A stretch of 64,000 bases of DNA from Gemmiger formicilis (GTDB lineage: Bacteria > Bacillota > Clostridia > Oscillospirales > Ruminococcaceae), in the NCBI RefSeq assembly GCF_900167555.1, contig NZ_FUYF01000003.1, positions 247,964 through 311,963 of the forward strand, written 5' to 3'. The translations under genes were made by a program, and so were the position numbers. How positions within the stretch are numbered: position 1 is the first letter of the stretch; every line of letters starts with the position of its first letter. Shown here one piece after another: positions 16,607 to 25,808 of the stretch. The notes beneath the pieces were generated by a model that saw only the letters and a program-made list of their open reading frames with translations, had not been told where the DNA came from and did not search any database.

Positions 16607-18710
16607 ACTGCTTTTCCAGCTCCTTCCGGGTGATTTTCAATACGCAGGGCCGCCCGTGCGGGCAGAACGGCGGGACCGTGCCGTCCATGATGCGCTGGGC
16701 CAGCGCGAGCATCTCGGCGGCGTTCGTGCGGTCCCCCGCTTTGATGGCCGCGCGGCAGGCAATGGAATGCAGCACCCACTCGGTCTTTTCACGCAGGGCG
16801 TCGCGTCCGCCGTCGGCGAGTTTTGCCGCCAGCTCCACGATCATATCCTCTACATCGTCCACCGGCACGTCTGCGGGCACGGCGCGCACGACAACAGTCG
16901 AGCCGCCGAAGTCCTCGGCCTCGATGCCGGCATCGGTCAGAAGGTCAAGGTTCTGCAAAACGGCCTGCTTTTCCGCGGCGGTCAGATTGACCTGCACGGG
17001 GACGAGCAGCATCTGGGACGGCACGCTGCCGTAGTCCCTGGCCAGCTGCTCAAACAGAATGCGCTCATGCGCAGCGTGCTTGTCGATAAGGCAAAGCTCA
17101 CTGCCGCGCTCGGTGATGATATAGGTCTTGAACACCTCGCCGACAAGGCGCAGCGGCTCGCTTGCAGGCGGCGGGGTCAGCGTCGTCTGCTCGGGACGTG
17201 TGCTGACCATGTCGGGCAGGGCGCTTAAAGCATGCGGGTCATTCCGAACGTAATCCGTCTCGGGGTCTGCTGCGGGGGCCTCGTCGGGCAGCTCCGGCAG
17301 GATGTCCAGCACCGTGTCATCGCTGACGGCGTGGGGCATCGGCTGCGGGGCGGGAATCGTTACGGGCTCCGACGCGGGCGTTTCAACCGCCGTCACCGGC
17401 GCGACCGGGGTCAGCGGTCTCGGTGCGGGTCCCGCCGTGTAGGCGGGCTTCGGGGACTGTGCCTCCAGCACGCCCGGGACAGGCTGTGTGCCCTGTGCAT
17501 TCTGAACGCCCTGCGCCATCGGCAGCGGGCGCGCAGGCACGGGCGCGGTCAGACCGTTCAAAGCGCGGTATTCTGCCGCGGACAGCGTCGTGAAGCCGCC
17601 CTTTTTCGGCTGGGCTGCAGCGGGCCGCGCAGCAGGTGCCGGGGCGGCGGGCTGCAGCACGGTCTGCCCGGGCTTTTCTTCGGGCGCGGTGTGGCCCATC
17701 TCAAAGCGGCACTCGCCGCTGCCGGGCGTTGCCAGCGCGGCGCGCACGGCGCGGTAGACAGCGTCAAAGACGTCACTCTCTTTCGCAAAGCGAATTTCGG
17801 TTTTCGCCGGGTGGACGTTGACATCGACCATGTCGGGCGGCAGCTCCAGCATGAGCACCGCGCCCGGGAACTTGCCCTGCATCATCGTGCCCTTGTAGGC
17901 GTTTTCGAGTGCCGCCATCATTGTGCGGTTTTTGACGTAGCGGCCATTAACAAAGAAATGCTGCGCACCGCGGCTGGCGCGGCAGGCACGCGGCGGCGTG
18001 ACCAGGCCGGTCACATGGTACAGCTCGCTGCCGCCGTCCACGGGCAGCAGGTCGCGGGCAAATTCACGGCCCAGGACCGCGTAGACCGCACTGCGCAGGT
18101 CGCCGTCGCCGGGGGTCACATACTGCTGCTTGCCGTCGCGCAGATAGCGGAAGCTGATCTCCGGGTGGGACAGCGCCGCGTGCAGGACGGTCTCAGCCAC
18201 AAACGTGCCCTCGCTGGCGTCCTTTTTCAAAAACTTCATGCGGGCGGGCGTGTTGTAAAACAGGTCACTAACCGTGATGGTCGTGCCGACGGGGCGCGCG
18301 CCTGGCTCCATCCCACGCTCCTCGCCGCCTTCGATGCGGTAGCAGCAGGCGTACTCGTCGGTCTCTGTGCGGGTCAGCACCTCGACGCGGGCAACGCTGG
18401 CAATGGAGGCAAGTGCCTCGCCGCGGAAGCCCAAGGTATGGATGTGCCCGAGGTCCTCCGCCGTCGCGATCTTGCTGGTGGCATGGCGGATAAACGCTTT
18501 ATCGATATATTCCGCTTCTATGCCTGAACCGTTATCTACGATTTGCAGCTGCTGGATGCCGCCGCGCACCGCCGACAGCGTGATCTGCGTCGCGCCTGCG
18601 TCGATGGCATTTTCCAGCAGCTCCTTCGCCACGGAGGCGGGCCGTTCGACGACCTCGCCCGCCGCGATCAGCTCTGCGGTATGCTTGTCCAGTACACGAA
18701 TTTCCGCCAT
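16590..18710 (-). CDS. mutL: DNA mismatch repair protein MutL
   Basis: The ATG at 18710 (706 aa) has an AGGCAGGTG ribosome-binding site. The GHKL ATPase motifs are present: ELLENAIDAGATQI, DNGSGI and GFRGEALASI. After a long Pro/Ala-rich linker (about residues 330-510), the C-terminal domain carries DKHAAHERILFE, a DQHAxxExxxxE-type metal-binding endonuclease motif, and CPHGRP near the end. This is the nicking type of MutL found in bacteria without MutH. It acts with MutS, encoded directly upstream. The long low-complexity linker is GC-driven. Confidence 0.92.
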   Translation of the reverse strand: MAEIRVLDKHTAELIAAGEVVERPASVAKELLENAIDAGATQITLSAVRGGIQQLQIVDNGSGIEAEYIDKAFIRHATSKIATAEDLGHIHTLGFRGEALASIASVARVEVLTRTETDEYACCYRIEGGEERGMEPGARPVGTTITVSDLFYNTPARMKFLKKDASEGTFVAETVLHAALSHPEISFRYLRDGKQQYVTPGDGDLRSAVYAVLGREFARDLLPVDGGSELYHVTGLVTPPRACRASRGAQHFFVNGRYVKNRTMMAALENAYKGTMMQGKFPGAVLMLELPPDMVDVNVHPAKTEIRFAKESDVFDAVYRAVRAALATPGSGECRFEMGHTAPEEKPGQTVLQPAAPAPAARPAAAQPKKGGFTTLSAAEYRALNGLTAPVPARPLPMAQGVQNAQGTQPVPGVLEAQSPKPAYTAGPAPRPLTPVAPVTAVETPASEPVTIPAPQPMPHAVSDDTVLDILPELPDEAPAADPETDYVRNDPHALSALPDMVSTRPEQTTLTPPPASEPLRLVGEVFKTYIITERGSELCLIDKHAAHERILFEQLARDYGSVPSQMLLVPVQVNLTAAEKQAVLQNLDLLTDAGIEAEDFGGSTVVVRAVPADVPVDDVEDMIVELAAKLADGGRDALREKTEWVLHSIACRAAIKAGDRTNAAEMLALAQRIMDGTVPPFCPHGRPCVLKITRKELEKQFGRLV

Positions 18711-18725
18711 GGTTTTCACCTGCCT

Positions 18726-21344
18726 TTAGTCTTTGTCCAGTGTATTTTTCAGCTCGTACAGGAAGTTCAGCGCCTCCAGCGGGGTCAGTGTCTCAATGTC
18801 TACATTGTGGAGTTTTTCGACGACCTCGCTGGGTACGCTGGGGTTGTTGTAAGCCTCGACGGTGTCAAAATCGAGCTGCATCGTGTTATTGCGCCCCGGT
18901 GCGCTGGCCTCCAGCTGGCGCAGCACGGCGTGGGCGCGCTTTGTCACGCTGCCGGGCAGACCCGCGAGCTTCGCGACCTCGATGCCGTAGCTGTCGTCGG
19001 CGGGGCCTGCCACAATGCGGCGCAAAAACGTGATGTCCTCGCCGCGCTTTTTGACGGCGATATTATAGTTTTTGACGCCGTGAATATCCTGCTCCATGCT
19101 CGTCAGCTCGTGGTAGTGCGTGGCGAACAGCGTCTTGCAGCCTATGTTCTCGCAGATAAATTCTACCACACTGCGCGCAATGCTCATGCCGTCAAACGTC
19201 GAAGTGCCGCGGCCAATTTCATCCAGAATCACTAAGCTGTCCTTCGTCGCGTTTTTCAGGATCTCCGCAACCTCGGTCATCTCGACCATGAAAGTCGACT
19301 GCCCGGCGGCGAGGTCATCCGACGCGCCGACGCGGGTGAAGATGGCATCCACCACGCCGATATGCGCCGCGGCGGCAGGCACAAAGCTGCCAATCTGCGC
19401 CATCAGGGCAATCAGCGCATTCTGGCGCATGTACGTAGATTTACCGGCCATGTTCGGGCCGGTGATGAGCAGCATCCGGTTCTCGTCCTCGTCGAGCATC
19501 GTATCGTTGGGCACAAACAGACTGCCCTTGAGCATCTGTTCAATGACCGGGTGGCGGCCCTCCTTGATCTCCATAACACCGCTCTCATCCACGTTTGGCA
19601 TGACGTAGTTGTTTTGCAGCGCCGCCTCGGCAAAGCCTGCCAGCACATCGAGCTGGGCCACAGCCGATGCCGTGCGCTGGATGCGGACGACCTCGGCGGA
19701 GATTGACGAAAGCAGGTCGGCAAACAGCTGGTGTTCCAGAACCAGCAGACGCTCGTTTGCGCCGAGGATCTTATTTTCCAGTTCCTTCAGTTCGGGCGTG
19801 ATGTAGCGCTCACCCGTCGTCAGCGTCTGCTTGCGGGTGAAGGTATCGGGCACCGAGTCGGTGTAGGAGCGGCTGACCTCAATATAGTAGCCGAACACCT
19901 TGTTGAAGCCGATCTTCAGCTTGGGGATGCCGGTCTCCTCGCGGTAGCGGGCCTCAAGGTTTGACAGATACCCCTTGCCGCCGTGCATGATGTCGCGCAG
20001 CTCATCGACCTCGCTGTTGAAGCCAGCGCGGATAGCGCCGCCGTCCTTCATGTTGGCGGGCGGGTCATCCACAAGGGCGGTCTGGATGTTCTGCAAAACA
20101 TCCTCGAGCAGGTCGATCTGGTCAGCCAGCTGCGTCAGCAGCGGCGCACCGCAGGCCGCAGCCTGGGCCTTGACCTGGGGCAGCATGGCGCAGGTATCTC
20201 CCAGCGCCTTGACCTCGCGCGGGGTGGCGGAGCCGTAGAGAATGCGGGTCGTCAGCCGCTCAATGTCAAAGACATGGCCGAGGGCTTCTTTCAAATCGGC
20301 GCGGGCGATGCTGGCAGAATAGAGCGCCTGCACCGCACAGAGCCGCGCGTTGATGGCCTCGGCGTCCACAAGGGGCTGCTCGATCCAGGAGCGCAGCAGA
20401 CGCTTGCCCATCGAGGTTTCGGTCTTGTCGAGCACCCAGAGCAGCGTGCCGCGCTTCTCGCGCCCGCGCATCGTCTCGGTCAGTTCCAGATTTGCGCGGG
20501 TCACAGGCGACAGGCGCATATACTGTGCGTCGGCGTAGTTCTGCACGGTCTTGATGCGCTCAACGCCGTGCTTTTGGGTCTCGTGCAGGTAGTTGAGAAG
20601 CGCCGCCACAGCATACGGGACAAGCGCGTCCTTCTCATAGCCGAGGGTCGTGCGCCAGTCGGCGCCGAACTGGTCGGCCATGGTCTGCTCCATGACGGCG
20701 TCCTTAAAGCAGGCATCCTCGCGCAGCTCGACCAGGGCGTTCGTGTGCTGCTTGATGTAGGTCGTGACATCTTTAAAGTCAAGCATCGGCGGGCAGATCA
20801 AAATCTCGCTGGGCATATAGCGGCACAGCTCAGTGATGATGGCTCCGCCGATTTTTTCAGCGTTCAGCTCGGTGGCGTAGGCCTCGCCGGTGGAAACGTC
20901 CGCAAAGCAGACGCCCGCACGCCAGCGGCCACGGGTGCGCTTGCAGTAAATGCTCGCCAGATAGTTGTTTTTATCCTCGGACAGCATGCTGCTTTCAATG
21001 ACCGTGCCGGGCGTGACAACGCGGATGATGTCGCGCTTGACAAGACCCTTGGCGAGGGCAGGGTCCTCCATCTGCTCACAGATGGCGACCTTATAGCCCT
21101 TAGCGACCAGGCGCGCCATGTAAGTCTCGTAGGAGTGGAACGGCACGCCGCACATAGGGGCGCGTTCTTCCTTGCCGCAGTTTTTGCCGGTCAGCGTCAG
21201 CTCCAGCTCCCGCGAAGCCGTCAGCGCGTCGTCGTAGAACATTTCATAGAAGTCACCGACGCGGTAGAACAGAATCTCGTTGGGATGCTGTTTTTTGATT
21301 TCAAAATACTGCTGCATCATGGGCGATACTGCTTGCTCGGCCAT
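18726..21344 (-). CDS. mutS: DNA mismatch repair protein MutS
   Basis: The 872-aa protein has the mismatch-reading motif FYEMFYDDA near residue 32. The C-terminal ABC-type ATPase contains Walker A GPNMAGKSTYMRQ, VILDEIGRGTSTFDG as Walker B/D-loop, and the ATHYHELT switch. It recognises mismatches and recruits MutL. An AGGAGTG ribosome-binding site precedes the ATG. mutL follows after 15 nt, so the two are one operon. Confidence 0.95.
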   Translation of the reverse strand: MAEQAVSPMMQQYFEIKKQHPNEILFYRVGDFYEMFYDDALTASRELELTLTGKNCGKEERAPMCGVPFHSYETYMARLVAKGYKVAICEQMEDPALAKGLVKRDIIRVVTPGTVIESSMLSEDKNNYLASIYCKRTRGRWRAGVCFADVSTGEAYATELNAEKIGGAIITELCRYMPSEILICPPMLDFKDVTTYIKQHTNALVELREDACFKDAVMEQTMADQFGADWRTTLGYEKDALVPYAVAALLNYLHETQKHGVERIKTVQNYADAQYMRLSPVTRANLELTETMRGREKRGTLLWVLDKTETSMGKRLLRSWIEQPLVDAEAINARLCAVQALYSASIARADLKEALGHVFDIERLTTRILYGSATPREVKALGDTCAMLPQVKAQAAACGAPLLTQLADQIDLLEDVLQNIQTALVDDPPANMKDGGAIRAGFNSEVDELRDIMHGGKGYLSNLEARYREETGIPKLKIGFNKVFGYYIEVSRSYTDSVPDTFTRKQTLTTGERYITPELKELENKILGANERLLVLEHQLFADLLSSISAEVVRIQRTASAVAQLDVLAGFAEAALQNNYVMPNVDESGVMEIKEGRHPVIEQMLKGSLFVPNDTMLDEDENRMLLITGPNMAGKSTYMRQNALIALMAQIGSFVPAAAAHIGVVDAIFTRVGASDDLAAGQSTFMVEMTEVAEILKNATKDSLVILDEIGRGTSTFDGMSIARSVVEFICENIGCKTLFATHYHELTSMEQDIHGVKNYNIAVKKRGEDITFLRRIVAGPADDSYGIEVAKLAGLPGSVTKRAHAVLRQLEASAPGRNNTMQLDFDTVEAYNNPSVPSEVVEKLHNVDIETLTPLEALNFLYELKNTLDKD

Positions 21345-21384
21345 GTTTCACACTCCTGTTGATTCTTGTTGGTATGTTGTTCTT

Positions 21385-21464
21385 GTAGAGGCGGATTCCA
21401 TATCCGCCCGGAAGGTATGCGGCTGCGTACAGTGCTGCGGGCGCATATAGAATGCGCCCCTACG
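21385..21464. repeat. Dispersed two-hairpin repeat, copy 2
   Basis: GTAGAGGCGGAT opens the element, with hairpin GGCGGAT/ATCCGCC, and a second hairpin GGGCGCAT/ATGCGCCC ends with CCCCTAC. It lies between mutS and the ylbF-family gene and is the best-preserved of the four copies. Confidence 0.7.
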
Positions 21465-21489
21465 GCCTCTCTGCCCCGCGCCTCAATCT

Positions 21490-21897
21490 TTAGTGGCAGC
21501 CGCCGCAGGTGGAGCAGCTGCCGGTGCAGCCGCCGGTGGGGGCCTGCACGGTCATGGGGTCGCCGCCGTTCATAGCGGTGTTGATGATGGCGTCAATGTG
21601 GCTGACCATTGCCTCGCACTCGGCCTTGGCGGCGTTGTAGCGGACCATGCCCTCGCTGGCCATGATCTGGCTGTACAGGTCGTTGACGCGCTGGTTCAGC
21701 TCGGCCACGCGGGCGGCATCGGTCTCGGCCTTGGCACTCTCATTGTTCAGGTCGAGGCGGGCGAGGTTGAACTCACCGATCATGTTCTGCAGCTCCTCGT
21801 CCATGTCGTTTTCTCGGCGGGCAGCGTCCAGCTCCAGGTAGCGGGGGTCAGTCTGCAGGGCAGCGGCGGCTTTCTTGAAAAGATCAATGCAATCCAT
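21490..21897 (-). CDS. YlbF/YmcA (Ric) family protein with C-terminal Cys cluster
   Basis: The ATG at 21897 (135 aa) has an AAGGAG ribosome-binding site. Residues 1-105 are helical with the Com_YlbF pattern (LELDAARREND...LNQRVNDLYSQIMAS). The tail reads GGCTGSCSTCGGCH, with four cysteines and a His. In Bacillus, RicA/RicF/RicT bind Fe-S clusters and are needed for mRNA processing and for MiaB-dependent tRNA modification. Here the gene is directly downstream of miaB, which fits that link. Which Ric subunit it matches cannot be decided by eye. Confidence 0.75.
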   Translation of the reverse strand: MDCIDLFKKAAAALQTDPRYLELDAARRENDMDEELQNMIGEFNLARLDLNNESAKAETDAARVAELNQRVNDLYSQIMASEGMVRYNAAKAECEAMVSHIDAIINTAMNGGDPMTVQAPTGGCTGSCSTCGGCH

Positions 21898-21929
21898 TGT
21901 AAAATTCTCCTTATAAATATAATGTATGG

Positions 21930-22101
21930 GGCAATACCGCATAATTCTAAGTGCCGATACGGCGAGCGAGGTGCGGCAGCTGCTAAGCCAAAAGCGCAGA
22001 TAATACTTTGTGTATTATCGAGCATTTTGGCAACGCAGATGCCGTGCCGCAGCCGCCGGAGCGGTGCTTAAGCCGTAAGGCGGGAATTATGCGGTGTTGC
22101 C
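21930..22101. repeat. 172-bp near-palindromic element between miaB and the ylbF-family gene
   Basis: The outer arms 21930-21947 and 22084-22101 match as inverted repeats at about 17 of 18 positions. Further pairing continues inward (AAGTGCCG with the GGTGCTT side, GCCAAAA with TTTTGGC). The centre is a perfect hairpin, GATAATAC/GTATTATC, around 22009. The whole unit can fold into one long hairpin in the miaB-ylbF transcript. It resembles a MITE or a structured RNA processing site. Confidence 0.7.
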
Positions 22102-22107
22102 ATAGGT

Positions 22108-23490
22108 TTATTCAGCAAGCTCGCCCACAAGCAGCGCGGCGCGCGAGCCGGTGATGTGGACATCGGCCCACTGGCCGATAAGACTTTCAGGAGCCTTGAA
22201 CTCCACGACCAGATTGTTGTCGAGACGTCCGTTGACGGTGCCCTCATTGCGGCCCGCAGCCTCGACCAGCACGCGGACGGTCCGGCCTGCCATGGCGGCG
22301 GTGGCGGCAAAGGCGAACTCCTCCTGCGTTTTCAGCAGGCGGTCCATGCGGGCGGCCTTCTCAGCGTGGGTCGTTGGGTCGGGCAGCTTGGCCGCCGGGG
22401 TGCCGGCGCGTTTGGAATAGATGAAGGTAAACAGCTGCATATAGCCCACCTCACGGATGAGGTCGAGCGTTGCGGCAAAGTCCTCCTCCGTCTCTCCGGG
22501 GAAGCCGACGATGATGTCGCTGGAGAAGGTCACACCGGGAATTTTTTCCTTGGCGTAGCGGATCAGATCCATGTACTGCGCGACGTTGTAGTGGCGGTTC
22601 ATCTCCTTGAGCAGTCGGTCCGAGCCGGACTGCACGGGCAGGTGGATATGCTTGCACAGATGCTCCTGCGCGGCAATCGTGTCGATGAGCTTGCGGCTGG
22701 CGTCCTTCGGGTGGCTCGTCATGAAGCGGATCTGGTAGTCGCCGGGGACTTCGCACAGCAGGTTCAAAAGGTCGGCAAAGTCGATGGGATGTTCCAGCCC
22801 CTTGCCGTAGCTGTTGACGTTCTGGCCCAGGAGGGTGATCTCCTTATAGCCCTGCTCGACAAGCTGCCTGAACTCCGCCAGAATTGCGGCGGGCTCGCGG
22901 CTGCGTTCCCGCCCGCGGACGTAGGGCACGATGCAGTAGGTGCAGAAGTTGTCGCACCCGTACATGATGGGCAGCCACGCGCGGAAGCCGGAATCGCGGC
23001 GGATGGGCAGCTCCTCGACCACGGCGTTGCGCTCGGCGGGCTTTTCCAGATAGCGCTTGCCCTTGCGGATGCGCTCGGCCAGCATGGCGGGCAGCCGGTC
23101 AATGCCGTCCACGCCAAAGACAAGGTCCACATAGGGGTAGCTCTGGCGCAGCTTTTCGACGATGTGCTCCTGCTGGGCCATGCAGCCGCAGACACCGATC
23201 ATCAGGCGCGGGTTCTGCTCCTTGAGCTTTTTCAGCGCGCCGACATTGCCGAAAACGCGCTGCTCGGCGTGCTCACGCACGGCGCAGGTGTTGAACAGGA
23301 TGAGGTCGGCGTGTTCGACATTGTCGCACAGGCCGTAGCCGACATCCTGCAAAACGCCCTTGATCTTCTCGCCGTCGTTGACGTTCTGCTGGCAGCCGTA
23401 GCTGCGTACATACGCCAGCGGCGGTGTCTCATAGAACGCCGCCAGCGCCTTGGCGGCGGCATCGTTGTGGGTGTAGGTCAGTTTTTCCAA
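22108..23490 (-). CDS. miaB: tRNA-2-methylthio-N6-dimethylallyladenosine synthase
   Basis: The 460-aa radical-SAM enzyme has an N-terminal UPF0004 domain with Cys ligands for the auxiliary cluster (GCQQNVND, NTCAVRE, GVCGCMAQ). The radical-SAM motif is CDNFCTYCIVPYVRGRERSR, and a TRAM domain lies at the C-terminus. It converts i6A37 (made by MiaA) to ms2i6A37. The start is TTG with AAGGAG 8 nt upstream. The miaB-ylbF-mutS-mutL-miaA order links tRNA A37 modification with mismatch repair genes, as in other Firmicutes. Confidence 0.93.
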   Translation of the reverse strand: MEKLTYTHNDAAAKALAAFYETPPLAYVRSYGCQQNVNDGEKIKGVLQDVGYGLCDNVEHADLILFNTCAVREHAEQRVFGNVGALKKLKEQNPRLMIGVCGCMAQQEHIVEKLRQSYPYVDLVFGVDGIDRLPAMLAERIRKGKRYLEKPAERNAVVEELPIRRDSGFRAWLPIMYGCDNFCTYCIVPYVRGRERSREPAAILAEFRQLVEQGYKEITLLGQNVNSYGKGLEHPIDFADLLNLLCEVPGDYQIRFMTSHPKDASRKLIDTIAAQEHLCKHIHLPVQSGSDRLLKEMNRHYNVAQYMDLIRYAKEKIPGVTFSSDIIVGFPGETEEDFAATLDLIREVGYMQLFTFIYSKRAGTPAAKLPDPTTHAEKAARMDRLLKTQEEFAFAATAAMAGRTVRVLVEAAGRNEGTVNGRLDNNLVVEFKAPESLIGQWADVHITGSRAALLVGELAE

Positions 23491-23548
23491 GTGAATTTCT
23501 CCTTATATAAACGCCCAAATGGGCGCACCTATCCAAACATACCATATT

Positions 23549-23577
23549 AGTATAACAAATTCGAAGCAAAAGCACAA
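23549..23577 (-). promoter_or_regulatory. Candidate promoter of miaB operon
   Basis: TATACT (23549-23554) lies 17 bp after TTGTGC (23572-23577) on the minus strand. A small hairpin, GCCCAAATGGGC (about 23512-23523), falls in the leader. Confidence 0.55.
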
Positions 23578-23670
23578 GCGGCAGAAAGTGAATTTTTTGT
23601 GCCGTCGGGCGGGGAATCCGCTTTTTGCACCCGTTCCGCAAATAGACGGCAAAAAGACGCCGCGGGAAGA

Positions 23671-23699
23671 TTGACATTTTCGCCTTCTTGCGCTACAAT
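23671..23699 (+). promoter_or_regulatory. Sigma-A promoter of tRNA-Leu
   Basis: TTGACA (23671-23676) and TACAAT (23694-23699) are 17 bp apart. The mature tRNA begins 12 nt after the -10, as expected. Confidence 0.85.
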
Positions 23700-23710
23700 A
23701 CATATATTAT

Positions 23711-23794
23711 GCCGCTGTGGCGGAACTGGCAGACGCAAGGGACTTAAAATCCCTCGGTAGCGATACCGTACCGGTTCGATCCCGGTCAGCGGCA
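23711..23794 (+). tRNA. tRNA-Leu (anticodon UAA)
   Basis: The acceptor stem GCCGCTG pairs with CAGCGGC and is followed by the discriminator A. The anticodon arm has stem AGGGA/TCCCT and loop CTTAAAA, giving anticodon UAA. A long variable arm (CGGTAGCGATACCG) marks it as a type II tRNA. The T-arm contains GGTTCGATCCC. CCA is not encoded. It reads UUA/UUG codons, a class whose A37 is a target of MiaA and MiaB, encoded nearby. Confidence 0.97.
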
Positions 23795-23804
23795 TTTACC
23801 CGAG

Positions 23805-23838
23805 CCGAAACAGCTTTACCGGTTGTTTCGGTTTTTTC
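23805..23838 (+). terminator. Intrinsic terminator of tRNA-Leu
   Basis: CCGAAAC pairs with GTTTCGG, followed by TTTTTT. It lies 11 nt after the tRNA and ends before the next start codon at 23862, so the downstream gene may rely on read-through. Confidence 0.85.
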
Positions 23839-23861
23839 TATTGGACCCTGTGAGGCATGGT

Positions 23862-25808
23862 ATGCTGAACCATAAATCTACCCGCAGCGCCCGGCTGTTC
23901 TGGCTGGGGGCGCTGCTCGGCGCTGCCGTATTTTTGCTTGTGTACGGCCTTGCACCACTGGACGTAGCCAACGACGCCTTCTGCCGCGGCGGCTACATTG
24001 AAAAGGACATCCAACAGCACTACGCGGGCTGGCTGTTCTACCGAAACAGTGCGCCGGGCTGGCCGCTCGGCGTAACGCAGGCCGTCAACGCGCCGCAGGG
24101 CGTCAGCGTTGCGTACACCGATTCTATCCCGCTGCTGGCTGTGCTGTGCCGCCCGCTGGCGGCAGCGCTGGGCGGGACGTTCCAGTATTTCGGCTGGTTT
24201 ACCCTTGTCTGCTTTGCTTTGCAAGGCGGCTTTGCGGCGCTGCTGTGCGGGCTGTTTGCTGAGGGGCTTGCCGCCCCTTTGGCGGGCTCGCTTGTGTTTG
24301 CGGCCAGCCCGATTTTACTGGAGCGCGCGTTCCGGCACACCTCGCTCGGTGCGCAGTGGCTTGTGCTGGCGGCGCTGTACTGTTATTTCGTCTGCCGCCG
24401 ACAGAGCCGGTTTGCGTCGCGCGGATTGTTTGTCATCAACATTCTGGCCGTCGGTATCCACCCGTATTTTCTGCCCATGACCTACGCTGTCACACTGGCG
24501 CTTTTGCTTGAGTACGCCGTAAAGCAGCGGCAATGGCTGCGGCCCGCGCTGTTTTTGGGCGGCAACATGCTCTGCACCGCGGCGCTGGGCTGGGCGCTGG
24601 GGCTGCTTTACGGCACAGCCACCAGCGGCGGGCAGGCGCTGTACGGCTATTTTGCCATGAACCTGAACGCGCTGTGGAACCCGGCGGGTGTGAACGGCGT
24701 TTTGTACAGCCGCCTGCTGCCCGCACAGAATCAGGTCGGCGGCAACTATGACGCCTTTGCCTATCTGGGGCTGGGCGTGCTGGCTGCACTGCCTGTCGTG
24801 GTCGTGTCAGCGCGGCGGCATCTCCTGCCCGCTGTGCGCCGTCACTGGGCGCTGTGCGCGGTCTGCGCTGTGCTGACCGCGTTTGCCGTCAGCAACGTCA
24901 TCACCGCCAACGGCGTGACGCTCGCTACGCTGCCGCTGCCCGCTTCCTTTATTAAGCTGTTCTCGGTCTTTCGCTCCGGCGGGCGGCTGTTCTGGCCCGT
25001 CTACTACCTGCTGACGCTGGCAGCGTTCGCAGGGCTGGCGCGTCTGCCCCGCGGGGCAGTCTGGGTCGCACTGTTTGCCGCCGTGCAGCTGTGGGATGTA
25101 AGCCCGGCGCTTTGCCAGCGGCACGACGCCATGCAGGCCGCGCAGGTCACGGACGCGTTCCCGTCCGAGCTGGACAGCGATTTCTGGCAGAGCGCGGCAC
25201 AGTATCGCCACACCGAATCCGTGCAGGGCATGCAGGCCGACAGCTTGCACTTAGCGCTTTGGGCCGCCGATAACGGCATGACGACGAACGATCCGTTCGC
25301 CGCCCGCTACGACGAGACTGCTCTTGCCGCCGAGCGCCAAACCGCGCTGGACGCTCTGGACGCGGGCACGCCGCAGAGTGACACGCTCTACCTGTTCGAG
25401 GACGAGGGTGCCTTTTTGCAGGCCGTGGAACCGGTCAAGGCGCTGGCCTGGTGCGGGCGCGTGACGAGCGCCGACGGCAGCGCCAGCTGGTATGTCATTG
25501 CGCCGGGGCTGCAGGGACAAACATTTGACGCTTTGTGTACGCCCTACGACGAGGACTATCCCCTGCGCCTGGCAGACTACACCGACGCGCTGTGGAACCG
25601 CGGCGTGCTGGATGAAACAAAGCAGACGGTCTGCTTTAAGGATTCCCCGTTTGCGCGCACTAAGCTGGACGGTGCGTCATTGCTTTGCGCGGGCGGGCAG
25701 GAGTACCCGATTTTGAAGGTCGATGACCACGACGCCGGTTGGCTGATGGTCACCTTGGATATTGAGGATGCCACGGTTTTGTGGGATCAGGAGTTGACGA
25801 CAAAATGA
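23862..25808 (+). CDS. Multi-pass membrane protein, DUF6311-like (glycosyltransferase-C-like)
   Basis: The ATG at 23862 (648 aa) has GAGG upstream; a longer frame would overlap the tRNA terminator. About ten to twelve hydrophobic helices fill residues 10-430, and an extracytoplasmic domain follows. The pattern KDIQQHYAGWLFYRNS...PLGVTQAVNAPQGVSVAYTDSIPLLA near residues 45-95 resembles the DUF6311 family, related to GT-C glycosyltransferases that use lipid-linked sugars. The exact role is unknown; it may modify a wall polymer. Its TGA overlaps the ATG of the next gene (ATGA), so the two are translationally coupled, which is odd for such different products. Confidence 0.65.
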   Translation: MLNHKSTRSARLFWLGALLGAAVFLLVYGLAPLDVANDAFCRGGYIEKDIQQHYAGWLFYRNSAPGWPLGVTQAVNAPQGVSVAYTDSIPLLAVLCRPLAAALGGTFQYFGWFTLVCFALQGGFAALLCGLFAEGLAAPLAGSLVFAASPILLERAFRHTSLGAQWLVLAALYCYFVCRRQSRFASRGLFVINILAVGIHPYFLPMTYAVTLALLLEYAVKQRQWLRPALFLGGNMLCTAALGWALGLLYGTATSGGQALYGYFAMNLNALWNPAGVNGVLYSRLLPAQNQVGGNYDAFAYLGLGVLAALPVVVVSARRHLLPAVRRHWALCAVCAVLTAFAVSNVITANGVTLATLPLPASFIKLFSVFRSGGRLFWPVYYLLTLAAFAGLARLPRGAVWVALFAAVQLWDVSPALCQRHDAMQAAQVTDAFPSELDSDFWQSAAQYRHTESVQGMQADSLHLALWAADNGMTTNDPFAARYDETALAAERQTALDALDAGTPQSDTLYLFEDEGAFLQAVEPVKALAWCGRVTSADGSASWYVIAPGLQGQTFDALCTPYDEDYPLRLADYTDALWNRGVLDETKQTVCFKDSPFARTKLDGASLLCAGGQEYPILKVDDHDAGWLMVTLDIEDATVLWDQELTTK

